From: an uncultured Anaeroplasmataceae bacterium | Lineage (GTDB): Bacteria > Bacillota_I > Bacilli_A > Acholeplasmatales > Anaeroplasmataceae | DNA: 35,875 nt | Direction: 5' to 3' | Assembly (NCBI GenBank): GCA_934229785.1 | Contig: CAKQEA010000020.1 | Span: 1-35,875 of the forward strand | Shown: positions 7,923 to 15,969 of the stretch, one piece after another | How the letters are laid out: every line of letters starts with the position of its first letter | Position numbering within the stretch: the first letter of the stretch is position 1 | The notes under the pieces: generated by a model | Told to the model about the DNA's origin: nothing | Seen by the model: the letters and a program-made list of their open reading frames with translations, nothing else | Database searches by the model: none | Made by a program: the position numbers and the translations under genes

Positions 7923-9044
7923 ATGAAAAAATTATTTCTTTTTATTCCATTACTTTTATTATTTTTAGTTAGGCCAATAAATACAAAGGCTGATGAGATT
8001 TCTTTAATTCCTGGTGCAGTGTCAGGAATATTAATGGAAAAATCTACTGGTAAGATATTATATGAAAAGGAATCAGCCAGAAGACTTCCACCAGCATCAA
8101 TGACTAAAATTATGACATTACTTTTAATATTTGAACAAATTGATCAAAACAATTTAACCTATGATAAAGTTATAAAAGCATCTGAAAATGCTTCGTCAAT
8201 GGGAGGATCTCAAGTGTATTTAAAGGCTGGAGAAGAATTAAGTGTTGATGAGGCTTTAAAATGTATCTGTATTGCATCAGCTAATGATTGTGCTGTAATG
8301 CTTGCTGAAGAGATTTCAGGTAGTGAAGAAGCCTTTGTACAAAATATGAATAAAAAAGCCTTGGAGCTAGGATGTAAAAATACACTGTTTTCAGATTGCA
8401 CAGGTCTTACTAGTAAAAATCATTATTCATCAGCTTATGATATGGCTTTAATATCAAAAGAACTTTTAACAAAGCACCCAGATGTTTTAAAATATACAAA
8501 TATTAAAGAGGATTATATCAGAAAGGATACATCAAGTCCATTTTGGCTTGTTAATACAAATAAAATGATTGGAAGAGTAGAAGGATTAAATGGTTTAAAA
8601 ACTGGTTTTACTTCATTTTCAGGTTATTGTATTACTTTATCAATGACTAATGGTAATATGGATTTAATTAGTGTTGTTTTTGGTTATGATAAATCAACAA
8701 CTAGAAATCAAGAATCACTTGCTTTACTTAAATATGGCTTTTCAAACTATAAGATGGATACAATTATAAAAAAAGGTGATGTTTTAGATTGTAAGAGTCA
8801 TATATTATATAAAAATAATATTAAAATTACAGTAAATGATGATGTAAAGTATTTATGTAGAAAAAGTGATAATAATGACTATGATTATATTTTGGATTAT
8901 AAAATAGAAAAAAATGAATTAAATGGTAAGCTAATTGTAAAAATAAATGATACTAATTTAGAAGAAGAAATTATTTTAGCTGAAGAGCTTGATAAAAAGA
9001 ATATTTTTGAAGTAATGAAAAGTATAATAGCTAAAATTATTTAA
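7923..9044 (+). CDS. D-alanyl-D-alanine carboxypeptidase (penicillin-binding protein 5 type)
   Basis: Trims the terminal D-Ala of peptidoglycan stem peptides outside the cell. 373 residues begin with a signal peptide (about residues 1-23, hydrophobic core LFLFIPLLLLFL). The three serine-peptidase motifs are present: S59-x-x-K62 in PPASMTKI, S119-A-N121 and K226-T-G. A beta-rich PBP5-type C-terminal domain follows, then a final amphipathic helix (NIFEVMKSIIAKII) that likely anchors it to the membrane. The gene shows the organism has a peptidoglycan wall. Resembles dacA/dacF; which one cannot be decided here. The start follows GGTGAT. Confidence 0.95.
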   Translation: MKKLFLFIPLLLLFLVRPINTKADEISLIPGAVSGILMEKSTGKILYEKESARRLPPASMTKIMTLLLIFEQIDQNNLTYDKVIKASENASSMGGSQVYLKAGEELSVDEALKCICIASANDCAVMLAEEISGSEEAFVQNMNKKALELGCKNTLFSDCTGLTSKNHYSSAYDMALISKELLTKHPDVLKYTNIKEDYIRKDTSSPFWLVNTNKMIGRVEGLNGLKTGFTSFSGYCITLSMTNGNMDLISVVFGYDKSTTRNQESLALLKYGFSNYKMDTIIKKGDVLDCKSHILYKNNIKITVNDDVKYLCRKSDNNDYDYILDYKIEKNELNGKLIVKINDTNLEEEIILAEELDKKNIFEVMKSIIAKII

Positions 9045-9057
9045 AAAATACAAATTC

Positions 9058-9086
9058 TTTACTTGATGTATTTAAAATGATATTAT
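9058..9086 (+). promoter_or_regulatory. Possible promoter of the 9104-acpS pair
   Basis: TTTACT (9058-9063), 17-base spacer, TATTAT (9081-9086), only about 18 bases before the start codon. Confidence 0.4.
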
Positions 9087-9103
9087 ATACATATGAGGTA
9101 TGT

Positions 9104-9535
9104 ATGAAAAATTATTGTTTAAGATTTGGTTTAACATTTGGAATTATTAGTTTATTTATAATTTCATTAATATTGATTCCACTTTGTATAGTTTTAAATA
9201 TCAGTTATTTAAAAGTATATGAAATAGCGTTATCTATTTTTTTATGTATGTTATTATGGTTTGGTGCTTCATTTGTGTTTTTCCTTATTTTAGGTTTTAT
9301 CCTTTATAAGCAACAGTCGTATAAAATAGCCGATAATGTAATTAAATATGGTAGTTTAGAAATTAAAATACCATTAGATAGTATAAAAAATGTTTCAATA
9401 AAAAAATTATTATTTATTTATTATGTTAAAATTAAATCCAAAAAACAAAATGCATACTTTTATTTTAATTCTAAATTAGAGGCAATAAATTGTGTTAAAG
9501 AATTAAATATAGAAAATAAAGTAAATTATAGGTGA
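9104..9535 (+). CDS. Small membrane protein with PH-like tail, unknown function
   Basis: 143 residues from ATG 9104, chosen because GAGGT ends four bases before it and a longer reading would begin inside the promoter. Two hydrophobic segments (about 10-33 and 38-68) are followed by a soluble region of short strands (YKIADNVIKYGSLEIKIPL, then KNVSIKKLLFIYYVKIKSK) and an ending helix (KLEAINCVKELNIE). The layout, strands ending in one helix, resembles bacterial PH-type domains, but no family is confirmed. It precedes acpS by four bases with the acpS Shine-Dalgarno overlapping its end, so the two are translationally linked. Confidence 0.65.
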   Translation: MKNYCLRFGLTFGIISLFIISLILIPLCIVLNISYLKVYEIALSIFLCMLLWFGASFVFFLILGFILYKQQSYKIADNVIKYGSLEIKIPLDSIKNVSIKKLLFIYYVKIKSKKQNAYFYFNSKLEAINCVKELNIENKVNYR

Positions 9536-9539
9536 TATG

Positions 9540-9854
9540 ATGGAAATTGGTGTAGATATAACAACAATATCAAGATTTAAAAATAGAAGTGATCGATTTA
9601 TAAGAACGATTTTAGGTGATGAGGAATATAATTTATATTTATCACTTAATCCTAATTTAAAGGAAACATTTTTGGCAACACGTTGGGCCTCAAAGGAAGC
9701 AATATTTAAGGCAATAAATAATAAAGATTATTTAAAATACCAAATTTTAAATAGTGATGTAGGAAAACCTTATGTATTAAATCATCCGGAAATCAAAATA
9801 TCTATAAGTCATGAGAATGATAGTGTAATTGCCTTTGTAGTGATAGAAAATTAA
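9540..9854 (+). CDS. acpS: Holo-[acyl-carrier-protein] synthase
   Basis: Transfers 4'-phosphopantetheine from CoA to apo-ACP. The 104 residues fit the short bacterial AcpS type. EIGVDI at the N-terminus and RWASKEAIFKAI carry the Mg-binding Asp and Glu and the catalytic Lys; KISISHEND near the end is the conserved strand before the C-terminus. Of the two adjacent ATGs, 9540 is better spaced from AGGTGA. The Mg-dependent enzyme depends on CoA, whose first committed step, coaX, lies at 18140. Confidence 0.93.
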   Translation: MEIGVDITTISRFKNRSDRFIRTILGDEEYNLYLSLNPNLKETFLATRWASKEAIFKAINNKDYLKYQILNSDVGKPYVLNHPEIKISISHENDSVIAFVVIEN

Positions 9855-9875
9855 AACGTTTTCTTATATTTTATT

Positions 9876-9900
9876 AAAAGTCATTTAATTGACTTTTTTT
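9876..9900 (+). terminator. acpS terminator
   Basis: AAAAGTCA (9876-9883) pairs with TGACTTTT (9890-9897), then more T. Its 3' arm contains the -35 box of the next promoter. Confidence 0.8.
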
Positions 9901-9917
9901 TATTAAAAAACTATAAT
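9889..9917 (+). promoter_or_regulatory. Promoter of the ABC exporter operon
   Basis: TTGACT (9889-9894), 17-base spacer, TATAAT (9912-9917). It is the strongest sigma-A-like promoter in the window and is interlocked with the acpS terminator. Confidence 0.75.
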
Positions 9918-9934
9918 AGTAACGTTATAAAAGG

Positions 9935-9957
9935 TAAGCAATTTTGCTTATTTGTTT
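9935..9957 (+). terminator. Terminator-like hairpin in the leader of the ABC exporter operon
   Basis: TAAGCAA (9935-9941) pairs with TTGCTTA (9944-9950), followed by TTTGTTTTTT. It lies between the promoter and the start codon at 9992, so it may attenuate the operon. Confidence 0.5.
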
Positions 9958-9991
9958 TTTATATTAAAATTTAATTTTAAGGAGGAAACAT

Positions 9992-11785
9992 ATGATTAAA
10001 ACTTTAATGAAAAGTATTCGTGAGTATAAACTTCCAAGTATTTTAACACCTGTATATGTAACACTTGAAGTGCTAATGGAATGTATTTTACCACTTTTAA
10101 CGTCAGAATTAATCACATCAATGGATGCTAATGCTATTTTAACAAGTCAAACTGTTTTAAGAAAAATGATGAATGGAATGCATATTACATCTCAAATTGC
10201 ATCAATGTGGTTTTTAATTATCACCCTAATTGTTGTTGCAACATTAGGATTATTATTTGGCTTTTTATCTGCAAAATATGCAGCAATTGCCTCTGCAGGA
10301 TTTGCTAAAAATCTAAGACATGACCTTTATTATAAAATTCAGGATTTTTCATTTGAAAATATTGATAAATTTTCAGCATCATCACTTGTAACAAGAATGA
10401 CAACTGATGTTAACAATATGCAAATGGCTTATGGTATGATTATTAGAACAGCAGTTCGTAGCCCATTAATGCTTATTTTCTCTGTTGCTATGGCATATAC
10501 ATTCAACTGGAAGATTGCAACAATTTCTTTATGTGTTGTGCCAGTGCTTGCTGGCTGCTTTTTCTTATTATCTAATAAGGCAATGCCACTATTTGATAAG
10601 GTATTTAAGAAATATGATGCTTTAAATGAATCTGTACAAGAAAATATAAATGGTATTAGAGTTGTTAAAAGCTATGTAAGGGAGGATTATGAGCAAAAGA
10701 AGTTTAACAAAGCTGCAGATGATGTTTGTAATGATTTCACAAAAGCAGAAAGATTAGTTGCTTTAAATAATCCAATAATGACATTCTTTATGCAAACTAT
10801 TTTAATTGTTATTTGTGTGTTTGGATCATATTTAATTGTTAAAAGTGGAAATACAGAATTAAGAGTTACTGATTTACAAGCATTAATTACTTATAATGTT
10901 CAAATCTTAATGTCAATTATGATGCTTAATATGATTTTTGTTATAGTTAGTATTTCTGTAACAGGAGCTAAGCGTATAAGCGAGGTATTAAATGAAAAAT
11001 CTACCTTAACAAATCCAGAAAACCCAATTTATGAGGTTAAGGATGGTTCAATTGAATTTAAGAATGTTTCATTTAAATACAATGCTCATGCAGAAAGAAA
11101 TGCTCTTGATAATATAAATTTAACTATTCCTGCTGGTGCTACTGTTGGTATTATTGGTGGTACTGGTTCTTCAAAAACATCACTTGTTAATCTAATTTCA
11201 AGATTATATGATGTTAGTGAGGGTGAACTTTTAGTTGGTGGAGTTAATGTTAAAGACTATGATTTAAAAACATTACGTGATGAGGTATCAGTTGTTTTAC
11301 AAAAAAATGTATTATTTTCTGGTACTATAAAAGAAAATCTTCGTTGGGGTAAGGAAGATGCAACTGATGAAGAAATTAAGCGTGTTTGTCGTTTAGCCTG
11401 TGCTGATGAATTTGTTGAGTCTTTCCCAGATAAATATGAAACTCATATTGAACAAGGTGGAACAAATGTTTCTGGTGGTCAAAAGCAAAGATTATGTATT
11501 GCAAGAGCTTTATTAAAATCACCTAAGATTTTAATTTTAGATGATTCTACTAGTGCAGTAGATACTAAAACTGATGCAATTATTAGAAAAGGCTTTAAAG
11601 AAGAAATTCCTAATACAACAAAAATTATAATTGCTCAAAGAATTTCATCAGTAGAGGAATCAGATATGATAATTGTTCTAGATGGTGGTCATATTGATGG
11701 AATCGGAACACATGAAGAGCTTTTAAAAACAAATGCAATTTATAAAGAAGTTTATGATATTCAAACGAAAGGAGATGACAAATAA
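9992..11785 (+). CDS. ABC exporter half-transporter with degenerate ATPase site
   Basis: 597 residues: six membrane helices (about 1-310) then a nucleotide-binding domain. The Walker A is GGTGSSKT at 389-396, with Ser394 replacing the usual Gly. The signature is VSGGQ. The Walker B ends ILILDD, with Asp518 where the catalytic Glu should be, and the switch His is Gln549 (IIAQR). It is therefore the non-hydrolysing partner of an asymmetric heterodimer. Its stop overlaps the start of the second half-transporter (TAATG). This pairing is common in clostridial exporters; the substrate, perhaps drugs, lipids or peptides, is unknown. The start follows AAGGAGG. Confidence 0.92.
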   Translation: MIKTLMKSIREYKLPSILTPVYVTLEVLMECILPLLTSELITSMDANAILTSQTVLRKMMNGMHITSQIASMWFLIITLIVVATLGLLFGFLSAKYAAIASAGFAKNLRHDLYYKIQDFSFENIDKFSASSLVTRMTTDVNNMQMAYGMIIRTAVRSPLMLIFSVAMAYTFNWKIATISLCVVPVLAGCFFLLSNKAMPLFDKVFKKYDALNESVQENINGIRVVKSYVREDYEQKKFNKAADDVCNDFTKAERLVALNNPIMTFFMQTILIVICVFGSYLIVKSGNTELRVTDLQALITYNVQILMSIMMLNMIFVIVSISVTGAKRISEVLNEKSTLTNPENPIYEVKDGSIEFKNVSFKYNAHAERNALDNINLTIPAGATVGIIGGTGSSKTSLVNLISRLYDVSEGELLVGGVNVKDYDLKTLRDEVSVVLQKNVLFSGTIKENLRWGKEDATDEEIKRVCRLACADEFVESFPDKYETHIEQGGTNVSGGQKQRLCIARALLKSPKILILDDSTSAVDTKTDAIIRKGFKEEIPNTTKIIIAQRISSVEESDMIIVLDGGHIDGIGTHEELLKTNAIYKEVYDIQTKGDDK

Positions 11786-13740
11786 TGGCTAGAGGTCCTA
11801 TGGGAAATAAAAAGGGTGCTAAGCTTACAAAGGAAAATCTTAAAACTCTTCCTAAGCTTTTAAAATATTTATTTAAGTATTATAAGGTTCAATTAATAAT
11901 TGTTTTAATTTGCTTAATTATTTCAGCTATTATTTCATCTTCAAACGCAATATTTTTAAATTGGATCATTAATACAATTGCTATCAAAGATGGTAATGGT
12001 TATATTATTAAAACACTTGAAGAGGTTAAAAAGCCTTTATTAACTATTTTAATAACAATGGCCTCTGTATATATAGTTGGTATTATTGCTAACTTTATTT
12101 ATACTCAAATAATGGCTGTTGTTGGTCAAGGCTTTTTAAATCGTTTTAGAAAAGATATGTTTAATCACATGGAGGAATTACCAATTTCTTTTTTTGATAG
12201 AAATCCTCATGGAGATATAATGAGTAGATATACAAATGATATTGATGCCCTTCGTCAATTTATTACTCAAACATTAATTCAGGTAATAACAACTGGTATC
12301 ACTATTATAACTATTGTTGCTTTAATGCTTTACTATAGTGTATGGCTTGCATTAATTTCATTTGCTGGAGTATTTCTCATATTATTAATTATTAAAAATG
12401 TTGGTAGTAATTCAGCAAAATATTTTATGAAAATGCAAATTTCAACTGGTATGGTTGAAGGATATATTGAAGAAATGATGAACGGCCAAAAGGTTGTAAA
12501 GGTATTTAATCATGAGGAAAAATCAGAAATTGCTTTTGATGAAAAAAATGATAAATTATTTGATGATGCAACAAAGGCTAATTATTATGGTAATATTTTA
12601 ATGCCTATTTTAAATAATTTTGGTAATATTGTCTATATTATTATTGCAGGAGTAGGATTTATACTATCATACTTTAATGCTTATAATTTAAGTATTCAGG
12701 CATTTGTAAATCCAGCAATGGCAACAGTTACTATTGCGGTTGTTTCTTCATTCTTAGGTATGAGCAAACAATTTAGTCAATCAATTTCTCAGGTTTCACA
12801 GCAAATTTCAATGATTGCAATGGCAATGGCTGGAGCAAGTCGTTGTTTTGAATTAATGGAGCAAAAACCAGAAGAGGATAATGGCTATGTAACATTAGTA
12901 CGTTGTAATATCGATGCCGATGGTAATATTACAGAGACAACAAAAAGAAATCATCATTGGGCATGGAAGCATCCTCATTCAGATGGTACAATTACCTATA
13001 CAGAACTAAAGGGTGATATATTACTAGATAATGTTGATTTTGGATATTTTGAAAACAAGCTTGTTTTACATAATATTGATATTTATGCTCATCCAGGTCA
13101 AAAAATTGCCTTTGTAGGTGCAACTGGTGCAGGAAAAACAACAATTACTAATCTAATTAACAGATTCTATGAGATTGCTGATGGTAAGGTTAGATATGAT
13201 GGAATTAATATCAGTAAAATTAAAAAAGCAGATTTAAGAAGGTCACTTGGAATTGTATTACAGGATACAAACCTATTTACTGGTACAGTAATGGAAAATA
13301 TACGTTACGGAAGACTTGATGCTACTGATGAAGAAGTATATGAAGCTGCTAAAATTGCTAACGCTTATGACTTTATAACAAGACTTCCTGATGGCTTTAA
13401 TACAATGCTTACTCATGATGGAGCAAATTTATCTCAGGGACAACGTCAGCTTTTATCAATCGCAAGAGCTGCTTGTGCTGATAGTCCTGTAATGATCCTT
13501 GATGAAGCAACATCATCAATTGATACAAGAACTGAGGCTTTAGTTTCAAAGGGAATGGATCAATTAATGCATGGAAGAACAGTATTTGTTATTGCTCATA
13601 GATTATCAACAGTTAGAAATTCTGATTGTATCATGGTTCTTGATCATGGTCGAATTATTGAACGTGGTAATCATGAATCATTAATTGAACAAAAAGGAAC
13701 ATATTATCAGTTATATACTGGTGCATTTGAATTAGAATAA
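11785..13740 (+). CDS. ABC exporter half-transporter with canonical ATPase site
   Basis: 651 residues. An N-terminal basic stretch is followed by six membrane helices (about 30-345), then a Trp/His-rich linker (about 375-405, including HHWAWKHPHSDG) and the nucleotide-binding domain. Walker A GATGAGKTT begins at 445, the signature is LSQGQ, Walker B ends MILDE with catalytic Glu574, and the switch His605 is in IAHRLS. All catalytic residues are present, in contrast to the preceding subunit, so this one supplies the functional composite site. The linker is larger than in most exporters but is a known trait of this paired clostridial type. The substrate is unknown. Confidence 0.93.
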   Translation: MARGPMGNKKGAKLTKENLKTLPKLLKYLFKYYKVQLIIVLICLIISAIISSSNAIFLNWIINTIAIKDGNGYIIKTLEEVKKPLLTILITMASVYIVGIIANFIYTQIMAVVGQGFLNRFRKDMFNHMEELPISFFDRNPHGDIMSRYTNDIDALRQFITQTLIQVITTGITIITIVALMLYYSVWLALISFAGVFLILLIIKNVGSNSAKYFMKMQISTGMVEGYIEEMMNGQKVVKVFNHEEKSEIAFDEKNDKLFDDATKANYYGNILMPILNNFGNIVYIIIAGVGFILSYFNAYNLSIQAFVNPAMATVTIAVVSSFLGMSKQFSQSISQVSQQISMIAMAMAGASRCFELMEQKPEEDNGYVTLVRCNIDADGNITETTKRNHHWAWKHPHSDGTITYTELKGDILLDNVDFGYFENKLVLHNIDIYAHPGQKIAFVGATGAGKTTITNLINRFYEIADGKVRYDGINISKIKKADLRRSLGIVLQDTNLFTGTVMENIRYGRLDATDEEVYEAAKIANAYDFITRLPDGFNTMLTHDGANLSQGQRQLLSIARAACADSPVMILDEATSSIDTRTEALVSKGMDQLMHGRTVFVIAHRLSTVRNSDCIMVLDHGRIIERGNHESLIEQKGTYYQLYTGAFELE

Positions 13741-13746
13741 TTATTT

Positions 13747-13775
13747 GGCTATCTTAGGATAGCCTTTTATTTTTA
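13747..13775 (+). terminator. Terminator of the ABC exporter operon
   Basis: GGCTATC (13747-13753) pairs with GATAGCC (13758-13764), loop TTAG, then a T-rich run. Confidence 0.9.
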
Positions 13776-13835
13776 TTTTGAAAATGACATTTAAAAAATA
13801 AAATTCATTAATTTGTTAAAATGAATGAATAAATA

Positions 13836-13864
13836 TTGATTTTTTTAAAAAAATATTGTACAAT
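13836..13864 (+). promoter_or_regulatory. Promoter of the lone ABC exporter
   Basis: TTGATT (13836-13841), 17-base spacer, TACAAT (13859-13864). A 7-base inverted repeat, ATTCATT/AATGAAT (13803-13809 and 13820-13826), lies just upstream and could be an operator. Confidence 0.5.
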
Positions 13865-13892
13865 TAACAAATAAAATTGGGGGATTACTATA

Positions 13893-15503
13893 ATGAAAGA
13901 TTTTATCAAGTCTATTTTCTTTAAAAATAAAATATTATTGTTTTTTTACTGCTTAATTGAATTAATTCTTGTATCATCAGAAGTAGAAATTGCCTATGTT
14001 TTACAAAAAGTCATTGATTTAATAAATAACTATAGCGTAAATAATTTGTTAATAGTTATTATTTTAGCAATATCATCGATTTTTATTTTTTTCATTTCTT
14101 CATATATTACTAGCCTACTTGAGGCAAAAATTATTCAAAAGTTTAAAGATAATCTTTATGATGAAATATATAATAAAACTATAAATTCTAGTTTTGATTC
14201 TTTAAACAGTAATAATAATTCATTTTATATATCACTTGTTGTAAATGATGTATCTTCATTAGTTGAAAATTATTTAAAATCAATATTAAGTTTTCTTGGG
14301 GCATTATTTTTATTTGTTTTATCAATTGTTTATCTTATCTATATCTCACCCATTATTGCTATATTAATATTTTTAACTTCAGTTGTTATTTCCTTATTTC
14401 CGTTATTATGCACTAAAAGATTACAACAAAAAAAACAAAAGCATATATCTAGTCAAGAAATTTTTACTGATAAAATAACAGATTTTTTTCAATTCATTTC
14501 ACTCATTAAAATTTATAAAATAAATGACTATGAGAAAAAGAACTTGATGAAAAAAACAATAGATATGAATACATGTGAAGCAAAGTTTAAAATTAGCTCA
14601 GAACTCATAAAAACAATTACAATTGTATTATCATATATTGCCCAAATAACAGTATTTATTGTTGGAGCAATTTTGACAGTAAATAATATGATTAAAATAT
14701 CTTCATTGGTTGCGTCAATTCAAGTATCTGGTTATGTTGTATCGACCATTACAACTATTATTATTTCATTTGAAATGATTATAGCCTCTAAGCCAGTAAG
14801 AGAAAGAATTAATTGTTTTTTTAAAAATGAAAATAGAACAAAAAGTAATTGTATAATTGATGATTATGATATTAAAATAAATAATCTATACTTTAAATAC
14901 GAAAATAAAATAATTTTTAATAATTTTACTATTAATATTAGTTATGGTAAAAAAGTTTTAGTATTAGGTGAATCAGGCTGTGGTAAAACAACATTATTAA
15001 AAATATTACTAGGAATTAATACTAAATTTGATGGTTCTATTAAATATGGTAATATAGATATAAGAGATATAAATGATTCATTATATGATTTTTGTCTTTT
15101 AGTTCCTCAAGAAAATATGATATTTCATGATACAATTAAAAATAATATTTTACTTGGAGCAAGTATTGATCTCAATGAATTAAATAAAATAATAGAATTG
15201 ACTGAATTATCTGATCTTGTCAAAAATAGTGAAAATGGTATTGATACAATGATTAAAGATAATGGAAAAAATATAGCAGGTGGTGAACGTCAAAAAATAG
15301 GACTAGCAAGAGCATTGATTAGAAAACCAAAAATACTTTTTTTAGATGAATCATTTTCAGCCATTGATAAAGATTCAACAATTGCAATAAAAAATAAGCT
15401 CTTCGATTTGCCTATAACAATAATTGAAGTCTCACATCATAATTACGATCTATCAAAATATGATTTTATTGTTGATTTGAACAAAAAAATTAAATTAAGA
15501 TAA
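13893..15503 (+). CDS. Lone ABC exporter (fused membrane and ATPase domains), possible peptide exporter
   Basis: 536 residues: six hydrophobic segments across about 10-300, then a nucleotide-binding domain. Walker A GESGCGKTT starts at 359, the signature is the variant IAGGERQK, Walker B ends LFLDES with Glu486, and VSHHN supplies the switch His. The catalytic site is thus complete and it should act as a homodimer. No N-terminal C39 peptidase is present. It is markedly richer in Asn, Ile, Lys and AT-ending codons than the two exporters before it, which suggests horizontal origin. The amphipathic-peptide locus starts five bases after its stop, which raises export of that peptide as an idea, unproven. 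Start ATG follows GGGGGA. Confidence 0.88.
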   Translation: MKDFIKSIFFKNKILLFFYCLIELILVSSEVEIAYVLQKVIDLINNYSVNNLLIVIILAISSIFIFFISSYITSLLEAKIIQKFKDNLYDEIYNKTINSSFDSLNSNNNSFYISLVVNDVSSLVENYLKSILSFLGALFLFVLSIVYLIYISPIIAILIFLTSVVISLFPLLCTKRLQQKKQKHISSQEIFTDKITDFFQFISLIKIYKINDYEKKNLMKKTIDMNTCEAKFKISSELIKTITIVLSYIAQITVFIVGAILTVNNMIKISSLVASIQVSGYVVSTITTIIISFEMIIASKPVRERINCFFKNENRTKSNCIIDDYDIKINNLYFKYENKIIFNNFTINISYGKKVLVLGESGCGKTTLLKILLGINTKFDGSIKYGNIDIRDINDSLYDFCLLVPQENMIFHDTIKNNILLGASIDLNELNKIIELTELSDLVKNSENGIDTMIKDNGKNIAGGERQKIGLARALIRKPKILFLDESFSAIDKDSTIAIKNKLFDLPITIIEVSHHNYDLSKYDFIVDLNKKIKLR

Positions 15504-15581
15504 CAAAATTGTATTAAAAACAAAAGTTTAGAATAAAGAGTAAAAGAATTTATTTAAAATAGCTATAATTTAATAATTTTA

Positions 15582-15632
15582 GAAAGTCAAAATTTTAGTG
15601 TGAAAATACATGATTTTTTGGCTTTTCTTTTA
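15582..15632 (+). terminator. Conserved hairpin before the small-peptide locus; terminator of the lone ABC exporter
   Basis: GAAAGTCAAAA (15582-15592) pairs with TTTTGGCTTTTC (15616-15627) with one bulged T, then a T-rich run. In copy B the left arm changes to GAAAGCTAAAA, which still pairs through G-U and C-G combinations, so the structure is conserved. The right arm also covers the -35 region of the next promoter. Confidence 0.5.
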
Positions 15633-15651
15633 TATTTAATTGTTATATAAT
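15623..15651 (+). promoter_or_regulatory. Promoter of the small-peptide mRNA, copy A
   Basis: A perfect TATAAT (15646-15651) with a weak TTTTCT (15623-15628) 17 bases upstream. The -10 box and about 30 bases around it are nearly identical in copy B. Transcription would start near 15658. Confidence 0.55.
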
Positions 15652-15710
15652 GAGCTTGAAGTTAATAAATGACGGTGCTACTTCCAAACCACATAGAAGA
15701 GGTGATGTTT

Positions 15711-15761
15711 ATGATAAAACATAAAATCCTCTATGTTATGGAGGATTACTCTAAATGTTAA
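15711..15761 (+). CDS. Putative 16-residue leader peptide ORF
   Basis: ATG at 15711 is well spaced from GAGGTGA (15699-15705). The product would be MIKHKILYVMEDYSKC. Its reading frame runs across the ribosome site of the peptide ORF and stops at 15761, overlapping that ORF's ATG (15755) by seven bases, as in translationally coupled leader ORFs of type I toxin mRNAs. The amino-acid sequence is not conserved in copy B; only the initiation region is. I infer a regulatory rather than a protein function. Confidence 0.4.
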   Translation: MIKHKILYVMEDYSKC

Positions 15762-15841
15762 GCTTTATAGCTACAGTTTTAAGTATTGTAATTTCAGTAT
15801 TTAGAATTGTTGAATACATTTTAACAAAATTAAAAAAGTAA
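15755..15841 (+). CDS. 28-residue amphipathic membrane-active peptide; candidate type I toxin
   Basis: The peptide starts MLSFIATVLSIVIS, continues VFRIVEY and ends ILTKLKK. It is one predicted amphipathic helix with Arg17, Glu20 and three C-terminal Lys, of the same size and character as TisB-type toxins (29 residues) and short phenol-soluble modulins. It has its own strong Shine-Dalgarno, GGAGG at 15740-15744, ten bases before ATG. It is flanked upstream by a conserved promoter and leader hairpin and downstream by a convergent antisense RNA gene. Copy B preserves most of the peptide sequence but is frameshifted. No sequence family is recognised; toxin is preferred because of the antisense RNA, exported peptide or leaderless bacteriocin is the alternative. 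It is too short for usual gene callers. Confidence 0.6.
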   Translation: MLSFIATVLSIVISVFRIVEYILTKLKK

Positions 15842-15889
15842 TTTCAAATATTACTAAAAAAATTATTTTTGTTTTTATTTAAGGGTAAG

Positions 15890-15963
15890 AAAAAAACACC
15901 GTTACCGCGGTGCTTTCCCTTAAATCAATAAAAACTTAGGGAGTAGCCTGTAAGACTTCCCTT
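15890..15963 (-). ncRNA. Candidate antisense (antitoxin) RNA, about 74 nt, convergent to the peptide mRNA
   Basis: On the minus strand, a promoter at 15998-15970 is followed by a start near 15963. The RNA has a first hairpin (AGGG-A-AGT pairing with ACT-CCCT), an A/U-rich middle, and ends with CACCG (15912-15908), loop CGGTAA, CGGTG (15901-15897) and seven T (15896-15890). An outer stem AAGGGAAAG/CTTACCCTT extends the same hairpin. On the plus strand, CGGTGCT followed by TTCC (15908-15918) recurs in the peptide mRNA leader (15673-15685), so the RNA can pair with both the 3' overlap and the 5' leader, as RNA II does in par/fst systems. The function is inferred from architecture. Confidence 0.55.
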
Positions 15964-15969
15964 GTCTTT

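Larger units (their letters stand above)
15508..15840 (+). repeat. Direct repeat, copy A (intact small-peptide locus)
   Basis: About 330 bases that recur at 16040-16370 with an offset of 529-533 bases. Shared landmarks are the opening ATTGTATTAAAA, the hairpin-promoter block around GGCTTTTCTTTTATAT, TGTTATATAATGAG, GGTGCTA, GAGGTGATGTTTATGAT, AAGCTTTATAGCTA and TTAACAAAATTAAAAAA. This copy has the intact peptide ORF and the antisense RNA gene after it. Confidence 0.85.

Noticed and set aside
9851..9864. A second cre-like site, TTAAAACGTTTTCT, after acpS
   Set aside because: It deviates at two consensus positions, overlaps the acpS stop and lies before a terminator; a chance palindrome is as likely.
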